From Trileptium ribeirensis (lineage: Eukaryota > Nematoda > Enoplea > Enoplida > Thoracostomopsidae): a stretch of 64,000 bases of DNA. The translations under genes and the position numbers were made by a program. A model generated the notes under the pieces. The model made no database searches. It was not told the origin of the DNA and saw only the letters and a program-made list of their open reading frames with translations. Shown here in pieces: positions 35,001 to 46,655 of the stretch; the first letter of the stretch is position 1; each line of letters opens with the position of its first letter. The stretch covers positions 1-64,000 of the forward strand of contig JASANE010030172.1 in assembly GCA_030248225.1 (NCBI GenBank), given 5' to 3'.

Positions 35001-38000
35001 AACGTTAGCAAATTACCTTGTATACCCGTCGCCAACTCTTTTTGTTGTCCTGAAGCATTCGCTTCCATAACATTGACATTACATCTGAAAACTGTTCGTA
35101 ATGATACGTTTCAGCGGCAATTTCGGCCATGAGTGGTCCCGTTGGACCCCATGGATCTTCATTTGTAGCTTCACGCACTTTTGCTTCCGCCTCGGTATAG
35201 TTCATCACCACATTTTGCCTGCAAATAAGGCTTGAATTTAAAAAATTCGAAAACGTGTCGTGTCTTCAACAAGACGGGCATAAAAATATTATCATGACAC
35301 AACAACTGAGTTTCAGGATAATTTATTACGATATTCCACACTCACAAGACGGTTAACACAGAATTTCTTAATGAAACAGACTTTCCAGACAATGCGGCCT
35401 TTAGTAGCATAGTATTCAAGCTGTATAAACAAAAAATGCAACAACAGAAATAAAAACTGGTTTTACAAGTTGGGTGACGGCGATCTTTTGGTTGAGAAAC
35501 AAGTCGAAGATCATTGGCAAAATAGGACATGGCAGAATTTTGGACACACCCTGGCTCACTGCCCCTTATTAATTTTTTCTTTCTGTGGGTAAACACGCCC
35601 CTGTTGAGATAAAAAAATTCCCAGGGTGCACTACAAACACACATAATACTGACCTTACAACTAAACGGTGCGGTGTTTCACCGACAATCTGGCAAGGATA
35701 AAACCATGATCATACGCATCACCAACTGAATCCATCCCTAATTAACTTACCAAAAACGGCAAACATTTTGTGGTGTTTTTGGCAATACTTCGAAATTGTT
35801 TTAACATTTTGTGTTGTTTTAACATTGATAGGTTTTGACCCAATTGCATTTAGGGTTTAAACTAATAAACGGTATATATAATTGTTGCATAAATTTCTCA
35901 AAGAAATACTCGTGCTACTGTGTCTGATAAAACTTCTCCGATGTCAATTCCATGCTAAGACCCAGCATGCACGATATCAAATCGTGCTATTCAGCTCGCG
36001 AATGGTGATGTGCTAATCGAGTGCCGTTTTTGTGTGGGACATTTCACCGGGTATGTACTGGCATTTCAGATGCTAATGCCAATGATTTAGCTAAAGGGAA
36101 TGAGCAATTTACATGGAACTGTCGCACTGTGTACCCAAAGTGAACGCATTTTAAACTGCACAACAGAATACATGCGTAAAGTAGACGATCTGACGAAAAG
36201 AGTTGAAATTTTTGAAATGACAGTTCCATCAAGCAGCCCTCTAAGTGGTACACATCTTATAAACGAGCTGTGCGAAATATATTTCAGAAAAAATAACATT
36301 ATATATAATGATCTTTAATGTTCCTGAACCAACAAGTGTTGATGGAAAATCTCGCATGAAGGAAAATAGAGATAAGGTTAATGATATCTTGCAAATTATG
36401 CAGTAGAATATGTCCAACAGTGATTCAGAAGTTGTCGTAAAAGTGGTCGCTCGTAAATTTCAGTGCAACAATGATTAAATTAAAACAAGCCAATATTCTT
36501 TTCGGTTAAAGCCCTGTCAAGATGATATTTTACATGCTTCACAATGCTACGATCGATATGGTGGTGACGGGGCAAGCTGTAAGTATAGCTGTAAGCATGG
36601 TTTAGACAAGCTTAATTTATTTTAGTCATACTGCTTTAAAGTTTTAGATTGCTTAAACGCACACGGGCTGACCAGCATTTATACTACGCGTAAGCATAAC
36701 GGTCGCATTAAAAAACCTCGTGACTATTTTTCAGTTTATATAACCTCTCTTTTTCACATTCGTTTACTTCCGTCAATAACACTCGCAGTAGCCTATATAG
36801 GTATTCCCTGTTACCGCGCTAATACCAGTAACTCCATCGAGCGAGATTGCACAACGTAGTGAAGCATAGGTACACCTACGCCTTTTGCGTGCACAGCCAA
36901 CCAGCTCTCTATAGCATACGTCGATATGCTATATGTGGATGTCACACAATACCGCACAATTTAGAACAAAACTAACACCGGCAATAAATTTCCCACGCCC
37001 GAAAACCCCCTAGCCTCCCAGGACGTCACAATAAAAATTAGGAATTTTGGATCCAAGAACACCTGGGGCGCCACACCCCCCTACCCATGGAACCATGGGT
37101 CGCAGAGCAATAACACCGGCAATGAGTTTTCCATGCCCTAAAACCACGCAAGTAAAACTTTTCAGCCGCCCAAAACGTCAGAACAAATGTTCGAATTTTG
37201 GGTCGAGGAACAACGAGGGCGCCATACCGCAAACCCCATAACTCCAGAACCGGAGCCTTAATCGAAAAACAAAAAAGTTGCAACAGCATTTATCATTTTA
37301 CTGTGAAATAAGACCAACCAGAGGAAAAATTTCAACAGTTAAAATAAAATAAAACTGCTTCCGAGAAGGCTACTAGAATGGGTTAAAAACTCACATTTTG
37401 ACCTCTGACCCCGAACCATGGGAGCGACATACCCCCGCACCCATGAAACCATATGTAGGTCGCAGAGTAAAACCAACACAGACAATGAGTTTCACATACC
37501 CCAAGTGAAACTTTTCAGCCGCCCAGGACGTCATAACAAATTTTCTAATTTTGGGTCGAGGAACCACGAGGGTGCCATACCTCAAATCTCATAACTTTAG
37601 AATCGGGGCCTTACTCGAAAAACAAAAAAGAATACTCGGCATTTATCATGTTACTATGAAATAAAAGCAACCAGAGAACAAATTCGAAAGTTAGATAAAA
37701 ATAACCTTGCTTCCGTGAAGGGCACTAAAATAGGGTAAAATAGAGAAAAACCCACATTCTGACCCGTGGCCCCGAAACCAGACACAAGTTAAAAACGCTA
37801 GGCCATGTACACGGTAACTCGACTATGCCGGTTCGAATAAGCCTAAGATCATAAATATCGGTTAAGCCGTTCCCGAGTTATGACCGATAATACACAGATG
37901 GAATCTAAAACCTTTCACCCCTACAACACACAATCTCCACTACCTTACACTATGCGCCATACTCTCGTATCCACGGAACCATGGGTCTCAGAGTAAAACC

Positions 38001-40389
38001 AACACCGACAATGATTTAGGATAAAAATAACCTTGCTTCCGTGAAGGGTACTAAAATAGGGTAAAAACCCTCATTGTGACCCCTGACCAAGACCCCAAAT
38101 TAAAAACGCCCAGGGAAATACACGGTAAATCGACTATGGCGGTTCGAATGAGGCCAAGCTCATGAAAATCGGTTATGTGGTTCAGAAGTTATGGCCGATC
38201 ACACACACAGAGAGACGGAATTTAAAAGCTTTCATCTATGCAACACACAATCTCCAGTACGTTACACTACGTTCTGACAAGTCTTTTAGTGTCGTGTATA
38301 TTTTAAAATGGGAAAGTACCATATTGGGAAAGTAGTATTTAGTAAGCCGAGACAACAAGAAAAGATAAATTGAATAATTTGCGCACATGTGTACTGCCTG
38401 TATGAAACCTACTTAAAAAGTGTAGCACTGTTCCAAGTTGTCTGCTTACCGCTGTTCCCTTAGCGTAACTAGTTTTTCAGAATGAACGATGACAGCCCTA
38501 TAGTTGGCAAAATTAACTTTTGGCACAATCAGATTTTGTTAACTCAACACAGCTTCGCAGGTTAAGAGAAGACAATTTTTCCCACCCCGGACTTTTTTGA
38601 AGATATGTTTTGGCCGACCTTCCTTCGAAATGACCCCAAATCATTTCTAATCGACGTTTTGATAACGAGTTTTTGGAAAAAAGCGCGTACTAAATCAGTT
38701 CACTTGTTCTACCGGATCAATTATATAAAGGTACAAAATTATGTCTTCTAATATTGAAAGATTGTTCGCTCCATAAACTTTGGCAATACACAGAAATTAG
38801 TAAATGCGACATACCCTATCTTCATAGTTTATCGGATGTGCCTTTACCAAAACAATTAGCTTTGAATCGATTAGATTAGTCGTTGCTGGCTTTTCCATGG
38901 TGGGGAGAGGGTCCAAGATATTTCGACCTCCTCTCATATGGGCCCACCACCAACGTTCAGCTCCCATATAGTTTTCTGTACCACTAAAAATGGGCCAGTT
39001 TTTCTGCGACGCAAAAATACAGTAAAATTGTCTTTATTTGATATAGTTGTGTTTTAATATATAATGTGTGTATATATTGTTGTAGATTTACTGTGAACCA
39101 GCTATTTTTGTTATTTTCCTGTTTCTCAGTGCACCAGTTCAGTTAAGGTCTACGTAGTGACCCGATGGAAGTCAAATTTCGCTCCGCTAAGTGTCCTCAG
39201 ATAGATCTGGGGCATGGTTCCATTCTCCTTGCGCTTTCAATGCAGTTTCATAAAGGACATGCCTCATTATTTTACTCCTTGCAATTCCATGTTTGATATG
39301 ATAAATGTATATATGTTTTTTCTTATTACAATGAAACTTAGTAATTTCATTCCTATGATATTCACACTCACAATACAATGCTCCTACCAATAATTTCCGA
39401 ATCGATGCTCCGAATCTCATACCTGTTAAGTTAAAACATAACAAACTCCGTAACGACCTTTAGTATCCTGACCCTAAGCCATAGAATAAGTGGCGTAATT
39501 AGTTTATTGTTGAATTACAGCTGCAATGTGAAGGAACCACCATCCGCGTGATATTGCACACATAACAACCCCTTTGCATATCGCGTTTCGCGAGGTTCAA
39601 GTAAATATTTTTACCTAAATGCAGACTGTAATGAGAAGGTTTGGTTCTACTGCCGCCATAACTAAAATTTAATCAAAAAATTATGCCCTACCTCACTGCG
39701 CAACGGCTAGTTTTACTGTTTAATTAAAGAAAATATGTTGAATATTTATGAAATATATAGTATGTAACACAAAGACCAGTGGCAGGGCATAGTGAAAGAC
39801 ATGTATTTGTAATATGGCAGGTCTGTAATAGTTATCAAGTAGGGAACTCGGTCGGTAGAGCGCTTGCTAGCGGATCTAATGGTAGGACATGGATTCAAAT
39901 CTCATCACATTGCGTTTCAGCTGAATGCTTCCCTAGCCTTGCGTCATCAACAATTATTCGGTGTCGAATATAACAGCTTAGTAACTGGTGCGAAGTCGGG
40001 CAGGGATAGCTCAGTGGGTAGAGCGCGTTCTTGGGGATCCCAAAGCGGGGGTCGTGGATTCGAATTCCACCCAAGCCCAACTTTTCAGATGGCTGCATTT
40101 AACATTCATTTGTTTCCAAGCTTCTACCTCTATACCTAAATGAAACATATGTTTTATAACAATCGCTAGATCCAAATTAAAATAATCTATCCAGACAAAA
40201 ATCTGTCTGAAGTGATGCAGAATCTACTGAAAGCTCAAAGGCAGTGGTATCAGATTTAAATCTTAATATTACTTCATTAAATACATAAGAGTCTTACACT
40301 TTCTCTGCTATCTTCTTGACTTCGTATGTGCTGACGCCAGCAACAACATTATCTACGCCTTTTTTCAGCGAGTATATTAAGTCCGACAT
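28931..40389 (-). CDS. CLINT1: Epsin-related ENTH-domain protein (CLINT1/epsinR type), 5' six exons
   Basis: Six exons join in phase: 40389-40298, 35218-35017, 34284-34146, 33545-33396, 30313-30133 and 29009-28931, totalling 281 codons with no stop. All have GT-AG borders. The protein starts MSDLIYSLKKGVDN and contains a full ENTH domain: VVMNYTEAEAKVREAT, DPWGPTGPLMAEIA, DNKKSWRRVYK, LNYLIKNGSERVV, REHVFDIRSLETYQF, DENGKDQGINIR and AKKNKDKYLG. This closely follows animal epsinR, which binds phosphoinositides and adaptor AP-1 at the trans-Golgi network and endosomes for clathrin-coated vesicle formation. The following exons are Gly/Ser/Tyr/Asp-rich (low-complexity tail). The last exon seen ends at a GTAAGT donor, so the clathrin/adaptor-binding C-terminus lies further downstream and was not found among the transposons. 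Introns hold SINE-like and LINE fragments. Confidence 0.93.
29010..30132. other. Intron 5 of the ENTH gene
   Basis: AT-rich DNA with short incoherent frames; no repeat end or RNA gene recognised. Confidence 0.5.
30133..30313 (-). CDS. CLINT1: ENTH gene exon 5
   Basis: ATTACAG acceptor and GTCTGT donor. Encodes a Gly/Ser/Asp/Tyr-rich segment (SSIDDFSSHGGSSSYGF). The donor choice is set by phase with exon 6; read-through would hit a stop within a few codons. Confidence 0.85.
30314..33395. other. Intron 4 of the ENTH gene
   Basis: Mostly anonymous AT-rich DNA. It holds an exon-like Ser/Pro-rich minus-strand stretch at about 30622-30707 and a Gly/Met-rich minus-strand stretch at about 32580-32680. 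Neither fits the surrounding splice phase. Confidence 0.45.
33396..33545 (-). CDS. CLINT1: ENTH gene exon 4
   Basis: TTTAG acceptor and GTAAGT donor. Encodes the end of the ENTH domain (TIEFLRDDQRLRSERKQAKK) and NKDKYLGIAG with a Gly/Tyr-rich stretch. Confidence 0.95.
34146..34284 (-). CDS. CLINT1: ENTH gene exon 3
   Basis: TTTTAG acceptor and GTAAGT donor. Encodes SLVLLNYLIKNGSERVVTAA through DENGKDQGIN. Confidence 0.95.
34300..34870. repeat. Dispersed repeat, copies of a ~150-170-bp unit
   Basis: Repeated blocks include GAAACGGAGCGAGCGTGGTTTC, AGATAACCAAG, TATATTCTG followed by GGGTTCA, and GAAAACCTAT. The same blocks occur at 59100-59480 and 60235-60470. They lie in introns of both host genes and look like decayed copies of one mobile family. 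Confidence 0.55.
35017..35218 (-). CDS. CLINT1: ENTH gene exon 2
   Basis: TTTGCAG acceptor and GTAAT donor. Encodes NVVMNYTEAEAKVREATNED through NKKSWRRVYK, ENTH helices 1-4. Confidence 0.95.
35219..36060. other. Intron 1 of the ENTH gene, distal part, anonymous
   Basis: No gene or repeat end recognised. A 100-codon minus-strand frame at 35342-35644 has no recognisable similarity and no splice context. Confidence 0.4.
36060..36620 (+). pseudogene. LINE ORF1-like fragment
   Basis: Across frame shifts the plus strand reads a coiled-coil-like stretch (TEYMRKVDDLTKRVEIFEMT), then NNIIIFNVPEPTSVDGKSRM and ENRDKVNDILQIM. The pattern of a coiled coil followed by N-I-I-I-F-N-V-P-E is typical of LINE ORF1 RNA-binding proteins. 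A Cys/His-rich stretch (about 36535-36605) follows. Several stops make it a fossil. It is in intron 1 of the ENTH gene and antisense to it. Confidence 0.6.
36840..38290 (+). repeat. Solo copy of the palindrome arm-tip family
   Basis: Starts with the same blocks as 15182-15310 of the right arm (GTGAAGCATAGGTACACC; TATGCTATATGTGGAT), continues through two GGCAATGAGTTTncCAT units and CCCAGGACGTCA boxes, and then through the blocks found at 18603-19370 (CGAAAAACAAAAAAG, ATTTATCATnTTACTnTGAAATAA, ACACACAATCTCCA). No inverted partner lies nearby. It shows the arm tip without a LINE: AATTTTGGGTCGAGG is uninterrupted at about 37195. Confidence 0.75.
38291..39840. other. Anonymous intron DNA
   Basis: AT-rich DNA in intron 1 of the ENTH gene; no gene or clear repeat recognised. 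Confidence 0.45.
39843..40080 (+). repeat. Dimeric tRNA-derived SINE-like unit
   Basis: Two tRNA-like heads in tandem. The first has an A-box-like CGGTCGGTAGAGCGCTT (~39849) and a B-box-like GGATTCAAATC (39891). The second has a good A box TAGCTCAGTGGGTAGAGCG (40007-40025) and B box GGATTCGAATTCC (40056-40068) with a perfect T arm. The acceptor halves next to them do not pair as a normal 7-bp stem, so a functional tRNA is unlikely. It sits in intron 1 just downstream of exon 1 of the ENTH gene. Confidence 0.6.
40298..40389 (-). CDS. CLINT1: ENTH gene exon 1 (start codon)
   Basis: ATG at 40389-40387; encodes MSDLIYSLKKGVDNVVAGVS and continues TYEVKKIAEK, plus two bases. GTAAGA donor. Its phase fits exon 2 exactly. 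Confidence 0.88.
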
Positions 40390-43300
40390 CGCAACGTAAA
40401 CATGTAGCTACGTAACTAACACCTTCAGAAAAGTGAAAATATTTAACACATGACTTCGAACGCTTTATAAAATTTAATAAACTATCATTATACAAAACAA
40501 GAATGTCACACTCAAACACTAACAATAACGACTTTTAAGACTATATAATAGGATTCTAATGCTTAGCTGAAAATATTCAACGTACTATTGCGAGAAAACA
40601 TTTCTAGCAATGGTGGGGTTGTTGTGTAGCATTTGAATGTGGGGCAGGGATGGATAAATTGGAAAGGCACATACCTGGAAACGTTTCTTTCTTGAGCAAA
40701 TTAGAAAGAAGAAGAATTTTATGTTTCTGCCAATAATTATGAAACACGACTAAAGACCAAGTAGGAAATGCACTTTTCTACTTGCAAGAAGCACGAGTTA
40801 AAACACAATTATAGTGGTGTACGCCAATAGTTAGGTCAAGAACGCTTTATTATTGAGTACCCAGGTGCCAATTTTATAAACAATTTATGAATTTAGGTAA
40901 GACTCTAATGTTTTAGACCTGCTGTCAATATTAGGTTAGGCATATCGATATAGTGTAACAACGGTGCTCAACTGTATGGCGCAACTTCCTAATACACCAT
41001 GCCCATACTACTCCGCCTATCATAACCTCAAGGGTGGACCATAATTTTTCGATTTTGGCAACTTTTCGTGGTCAGAGCTAAGAAGCTATGGAGCTTAGCA
41101 AGCCGCAGGCGCGTCGCACGAGGTGTGTTCGGGCCCAGCTCGATTGATTGCGCACGTGTCTGGAATGATTGCTGAGGTTCCTTTTCTGATAAGACAAGGT
41201 GGCCTCAGCATCCTAGACAGTATCCGGAAAGGGGAACATAAGCGGTCGCCAGAGCGAAAAATTACGGACCAAGGAACAAGCATTCTCGGGTCGCTCCAAT
41301 TTTATCGATGTCTTGGACAGCTAGGAATCGCAAAACGGTCTTGGTGTGCTTCGAAATTCGCTCCATGTAACTCGCAGTACTGCTACAATTCGAGGAAAAT
41401 AACACAGGCATATGTGTGCATCCTCCTGGAATTGAACCATTAAGAAGTTTAAAAATCGCAATCGGGAGAGCGGGTCGTGATAAAAAATGTCCAAAGATAG
41501 CACTGCAGCAAAACAAAGTAAAACCAAATACACAGAATTATGTATAGGATTATGATACATCAATTTACACAGATCAGTACATGATTATGAATAGTTGATC
41601 ATTCGTAGGCATCTTACCCCACGAGACTCTTACGATGTTTCTAACGCCAAACGACCATCTCAACTTGCTTTACTCACGAGTGAGTCCTGCACCAGTCTCC
41701 GTGACTTATTAATAATAAAACACATACAAGAATTAATTCCGCAAATGTGTTGTCAATCATGACCGAGAGAAAAAGGTCCACAGGGACATAAATTCTCGAA
41801 GTGTCGAAATAAAATCTTAAGGGTCGAGGATAGACTGTACGACTGTTGGATTGTGCACTAAGAATAAGTCAGAAATACCGTTGGGGCTAGTGCGTTGACG
41901 TTTTTGAATGAGTTAGGAAATTTCAGACGATAGTGCAAAGGCACGTTACACCCAAAATGCATATACAAATGTGATGTGATGAAACTACATAGGGTTCAAT
42001 CGGGAAAACTATTTCTTTTACCCCTTTTGCACGGAATTGCGCCCCTGAAAAAACATATGCAGCTAAGCAAAGTCGAACTAGATGGTCACTAGACCGGAGC
42101 CCAGTTCGCAAACCAATTGTTATAAACAACATAACACCTAGCTTGCAAGGACATAGATACAGGTTTGACAGCGTATCCAAGTTTCTCATTTTTACCCATG
42201 AGCACAGGATGCGTTTTATACACTCGACGAGATGGTCATTAACCAGGAGCCTAGCCAAAGACAGACGGTAATGTGTATAAAGAATACATACATGAGACAC
42301 GCTAGCAGAACATCAAGTCTAAAACTTAACATTTTTTACAGAGGGTCCAAAAAACACGGAAACAGTATAAGATCTCAAATATGTCCACTTGACCAATATG
42401 CTTGTCCCCAGCCCCTGTCGTACTGCCTTGGACAGTGCTGGGTTGATCTAAGTGAGCAAACGAAGGGAAGTTCACTTAGACTGAAAACTCCTTTACGGTG
42501 TAAGGGTTTTCCCGATTCCTAACACAGTGCGGTTGGCAGGAGATGCTTATTTTTCAAGTGTCGAGAGAACCTCGTTAGTATTTTGAATGCGCTGTTCTTA
42601 GGTTCTCAGCAAACAGCAGTAGATTTTTGAGAAAGGCTACGCCAAAACGTAGCCCGCGACAGTCCAAGCTAAAGTTAGTTTTCAAAGCTTACAGCCTACG
42701 TAGTTCACTGAAGTGAATTAACATAAAACAGACACAAAACGGAGGTGTAATTTTATGGCGGCTTAATGGTCAAGCAGAACGAGCATAAGCTAGTTAGAAT
42801 TCTTCACAAGTGTACTACATGGGATGTGTAGAACTCAGGTCGGATATACTCCTCAAAGAAGAATGAGCGGTTTCAATGCTCCTAATCAAAGGATTGAATG
42901 GATGACGACGAGCGAGAGTAAACTTTAATTGTGTTCCTCACACGGATGAGAAGAATTGACTAGATTTAATGGTGCTATTTTGTTATATTAGTCTGCCTAA
43001 GAGACATAGTGACATGTATGATTCCTACGTATAACATACTCCGTTACAAATCGAAAAGAAGTGACAAGCTTAATAATTGATTTAGCCGCGTTTGCCAATT
43101 CTTCACAAACTCTACGCCATTAAATGGTTCAAGTGGAAGAATAGGTAACGTGGAAGGATAAGGCGAGGTTCACGTAGAGAGATGTGTGATATATCTTTAA
43201 AATAAAGTAACGGCTAGATAATCTTTTGGGTGTCTGAGCATGGCCAAATGACACCAGCAGCCTGTAGCCCGCGTGAGTCCTAGGGCAGAATGGTTGTGTA

Positions 43301-43565
43301 AGTGAGTTAGTTAAAGTTTCCAAATCGTAACTAAGACCCGACGATAGGTTATGGAAATAGTATGATTTTAACTGATTCCTTATAGTATCAGAATGCTTGG
43401 GTTACTAATAGGACAGGGTTCGGCGGTAGAGCAAGTGGTCGGAGTATAGTTTTATCGGCCTTTCCGTTTAAGAACTCTATTCACCCAAGTGTTTATTAGT
43501 CACCAATATATTAATGTATATAATCACCACTACTAACATCAAACATGCAAGTAAAACATACTTAC
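40390..43565. other. 5' flank of the ENTH gene, anonymous
   Basis: Contains a 106-codon plus-strand frame at 41123-41443 (starts MCSGPARLIAH) and overlapping minus-strand frames, none recognisable. Two short related blocks lie at about 42080-42110 and 42230-42255 (AGATGGTCAnTAnnCnGGAGCC). Any 5' UTR or promoter of the ENTH gene lies here but is not identifiable. Confidence 0.4.
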
Positions 43566-43660
43566 ATCAGCAGCAATTACAGCAAAATCACCCCGATTGT
43601 AGTAATAATTTGACACAACACACGCCTTGACTGTATCACCGATTGTACGAACTGAATTCC
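43566..43660 (-). CDS. Candidate orphan exon
   Basis: A 95-nt open stretch sits between a CTTAG acceptor and a strong GTAAGTATG donor and encodes VRTIGDTVKACVVSNYYYN and RGDFAVIAAD. It does not match the phase needed before ENTH exon 2 and lies upstream of the ENTH start codon. It may belong to another minus-strand gene or be chance. No family recognised. Confidence 0.3.
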
Positions 43661-44399
43661 CTAAGCTTAGCGCGCGTGAGCTTAAATAAACTTTTATCCC
43701 GGACCAGAAACCTAGGAATTTCTGTAAAGCAAGATTTATACAGTTAAGAAGTAGAAATTCTTGGAATTGAGAAATCCGCTCCCAAACTTAAACGAAAATT
43801 TGCGCGTTAGAGAATATCTTTTTATAAAATTCTCGGAATCCCTAACTCAAAACAAAATTTGGAAAATCCAACAGAAATACACTTACATTTCCGCTAATGT
43901 AAGTGTAATAGTTAAGGCACCCAGGGCTTACACTCAAATCCGATAGGTACCTAAACTGTCATTTTAACAAGTTTGCTGTTTTTCATTGTCTTCTTTTTGC
44001 TTAACCTGCTGAAATATATTTTAGTTAGGTTATTGCTTTCCAACGTACATTTGATACTTTCGATTTTAATTACCGTCGAACTCAATTTTAGGTACTTTGC
44101 CATTCATTTCTTGGTGAAAGGTTTAGAGACCAGTTCCCGAAGGGTCGTAACTTCGACCCTTATACGTTGATAATGTATTATTAGGAGTTCCTTCCTGGTC
44201 GAGGTCCTTGACATCCTAAGGTCTCCAATAAATTAAGTTCTTATCTTTGTTCTTTTAGATAATTGATAATCATAATGCATGCATATATATACCGACAGAC
44301 CGAAACATAGTAGGTAACGGACAATGCATGACAACATATAAAACTACTAAATATATATGCACATTCTTATCACAACATATCGGACGGCCCTGTTGCACA

Positions 44400-44600
44400 T
44401 ACACACCGTGTGTTTACACATGGTGCCCTTAACACTAGTATTGGGAACCTGCCGGCCTAGTTTCGCCGAGGCAGCCGGATAGGATTGTCCACCGGCCAGT
44501 CGGGCTGGTAGCACAGAGACCGGCAGGGTACGCCGTTACTCTAAGGGACGGTTTTCCGACCTGCCTGCCAGTAGTACCACTGTAAATCTGAGTAACCAAA
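44400..44600. other. GC-rich structured segment
   Basis: Unusually GC-rich for the window, with imperfect stems such as CACCGTGTG/ACATGGTG (about 44425-44446) and CTGCCGG/CCGGCAG pairs (~44450, ~44520). No ribozyme core or RNA family was recognised. Confidence 0.35.
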
Positions 44601-44968
44601 TTTTTTTAGTTAAATTTCCCAGAATATCTGTCTCTATATATATATCAAAATATTTCATTATAAATATTCGGTAATATAACAAGTATTTTAAAACTAAACG
44701 TTTTCATGCAGATATTCCGGGAAATTATTCCTAAAAATTTGGTACCTATTTAATATGTATTTGATGAACAGCGTATAATATTGTGCTGAGGCGGTCCTAT
44801 CACGTACTAGGTCCTTATAAGAGACATACACTAAGCTTAATACTTTCATGCCAACTAGGTTCAAATGGACCTAACGCACATGTCGTTGTGTTTGCTGAGA
44901 GTCTTACGTTTGAACGTGCATTGTTATTCGCCCATGTTGTGAGGTTCCTTAAGGAACGGAGCAGCAGC

Positions 44969-45037
44969 TCCCAGTTAGCTCAATGGTTTGCGTAACGAGT
45001 TTCAAAGTAGATCCCGGGTTCGATCCCTGGCGCTCGT
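44969..45037 (+). repeat. tRNA-derived sequence (pseudogene or SINE head)
   Basis: A-box-like TTAGCTCAATGG (44975) and a consensus B box GGTTCGATCCC (45017-45027) at tRNA-like spacing with a near-perfect T arm. The acceptor halves do not pair, so a working tRNA is not supported. Confidence 0.5.
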
Positions 45038-45039
45038 TT

Positions 45040-46300
45040 GAATTTCTTTATTACACGATACACAAATTAATTCCGGCGTGAAAGGGTTAAGTAGGGGGCT
45101 CCCTCCCCAGAACCCTCGCTGTAAAGTCGTTCTTTTTTCTAACTATATAAGGTATTGCCCATCAGGGTCACCTTTGGATAAGGGGGTGTACGTCTAAAGG
45201 GTAAAACTGTTACTAATTGAAGGCTGCGCACCCCCATCATAACTTATCCTTACATTTGCTCATAATTTTTCAATTGTTAAAATATTGTACACGCGTGGTT
45301 ACCTATATTAGGTCACGATGCCACCCAGTCGATGTAGTATTTCATTCAGCAGGATTGACAATAATAGTTAATATACGTTCACAAAAGTAGTCATGTGAGC
45401 CTCAAAGAATAGAAATGCCGTTTCAGCGTCAAATTTTATTGTAATTGTGAAATGTAGAAAACGACGACGCTTTATAACGTTTAACTTGTGAAATAGAATT
45501 TTTTCAAGATGTCTCTTTTGCCATTGATATGCTATGAAAGTTTAAACAGGATTGACTTTCAAATTAAAAAGTCAAAAATAAGTTTTATCTTTGTGCAGAG
45601 ACTTCAAAGTTCCGAAACATACAAATCAATAAAACGAACAAAATGAAATTCAAGTCAGTACGTTGGTTGAAGTATAAACTGGAACATATGCGAAATATAT
45701 CTGCGATTGATTCATGCTAAAATAACAAGGTCAGAGCGTGATGCCTCAGCAACGTCCGGTGAGTCCGAGCCACTAATTGGGTAACTGATATCCAACTACT
45801 CAAGCTATGTAGAACACAAATACCTTTTTACTTTATAAACTAAATCTATATATATTATTTATTACGCAAGCGAAAAACTACCACAGCCTTTGACTAAGTC
45901 CACAATCACCAATATAGCAAAAATATATACAAGGGCACTTCGACAGATGAATTCTGCGCTACCGATAGAATTGGAATTCAATTTATGCTATCAAAAGAGC
46001 ACAATCAAATAATTTGTAGAAGAGTATGACACCCGGTCTCACTTATGTATACCTTATCCGATGATATGGTGGGTCTTTTGGATTACTCCCTCCTCCCAAA
46101 AGGAATGTATTGACTACCACATCAAGTGTCATTTATAGTCTATTTCTTGCTGTAACGCTTCTCAGTTTTGTTTCAAACATAGTGCAAAATTTCAGCGGGG
46201 TTCAATCCTCGCATGGCAATAAATGCCTACGGTTTACCCCAGATGTTATGAATTTATTCGTCAGTTGAACAGAAAAGGTAATCAGTTGCCTTAGTGTGCC
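45040..46300. other. Anonymous intergenic DNA
   Basis: AT-rich, no gene recognised. AGAGTATGACAC at ~46022 repeats the sequence at the left end of the MITE at 46310. Confidence 0.4.
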
Positions 46301-46309
46301 TTAGAGTAT

Positions 46310-46655
46310 GACACTTCCCTGCACTCACATATGATCCAGTGTTTAATTATGCGGGCGTTTTCGGCCTTACCCCCTCCCCGTTTTTTTTTGGGGGGGGAGG
46401 GGGAGCTCGGACCAAAAATCGTCAGTTCCTGGGGGTAGATCAGACCCCCTCCCCAAGTTTCTGTGGGGTGGGATCGAACGAACCGGTAGCTGCTGATAAA
46501 CCGACCACCGTAGAAACTGGAAGGGGGTCCAAGCTGTCCCACCAGAAAGGGGGTGGTCTGCACATGGCGACCCCCAAAAACTGGGGGTGTGGAAGCCAGA
46601 CCGAAAACGCCCGCGTCTTCAAACACGGGTTTACATGTGAGCGCAGGGAAGTGTC
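46310..46655. mobile_element. MITE with ~60-bp inverted ends
   Basis: GACACTTCCCTGCACTCACAT (46310-46330) is inverted at the right end (ATGTGAGCGCAGGGAAGTGTC, ending 46655). The symmetry continues through GCGGGCGTTTTCGG (46350) and CCGAAAACGCCCGC (~46600). The interior is GC-rich with G/C runs. No coding capacity; open frames on both strands are by-products of the symmetry. Confidence 0.75.

Noticed and set aside
39998..40079. Functional tRNA gene
   Set aside because: Good A and B boxes, but the 7-bp acceptor halves do not pair.
41123..41443. 106-codon frame as a gene
   Set aside because: No family, no splice context, and open frames exist on the other strand over the same bases.
45730..45790. 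Hammerhead-like ribozyme (GGTGAGTCCG)
   Set aside because: The CUGAUGA and GAAA core elements and the stem order are absent.
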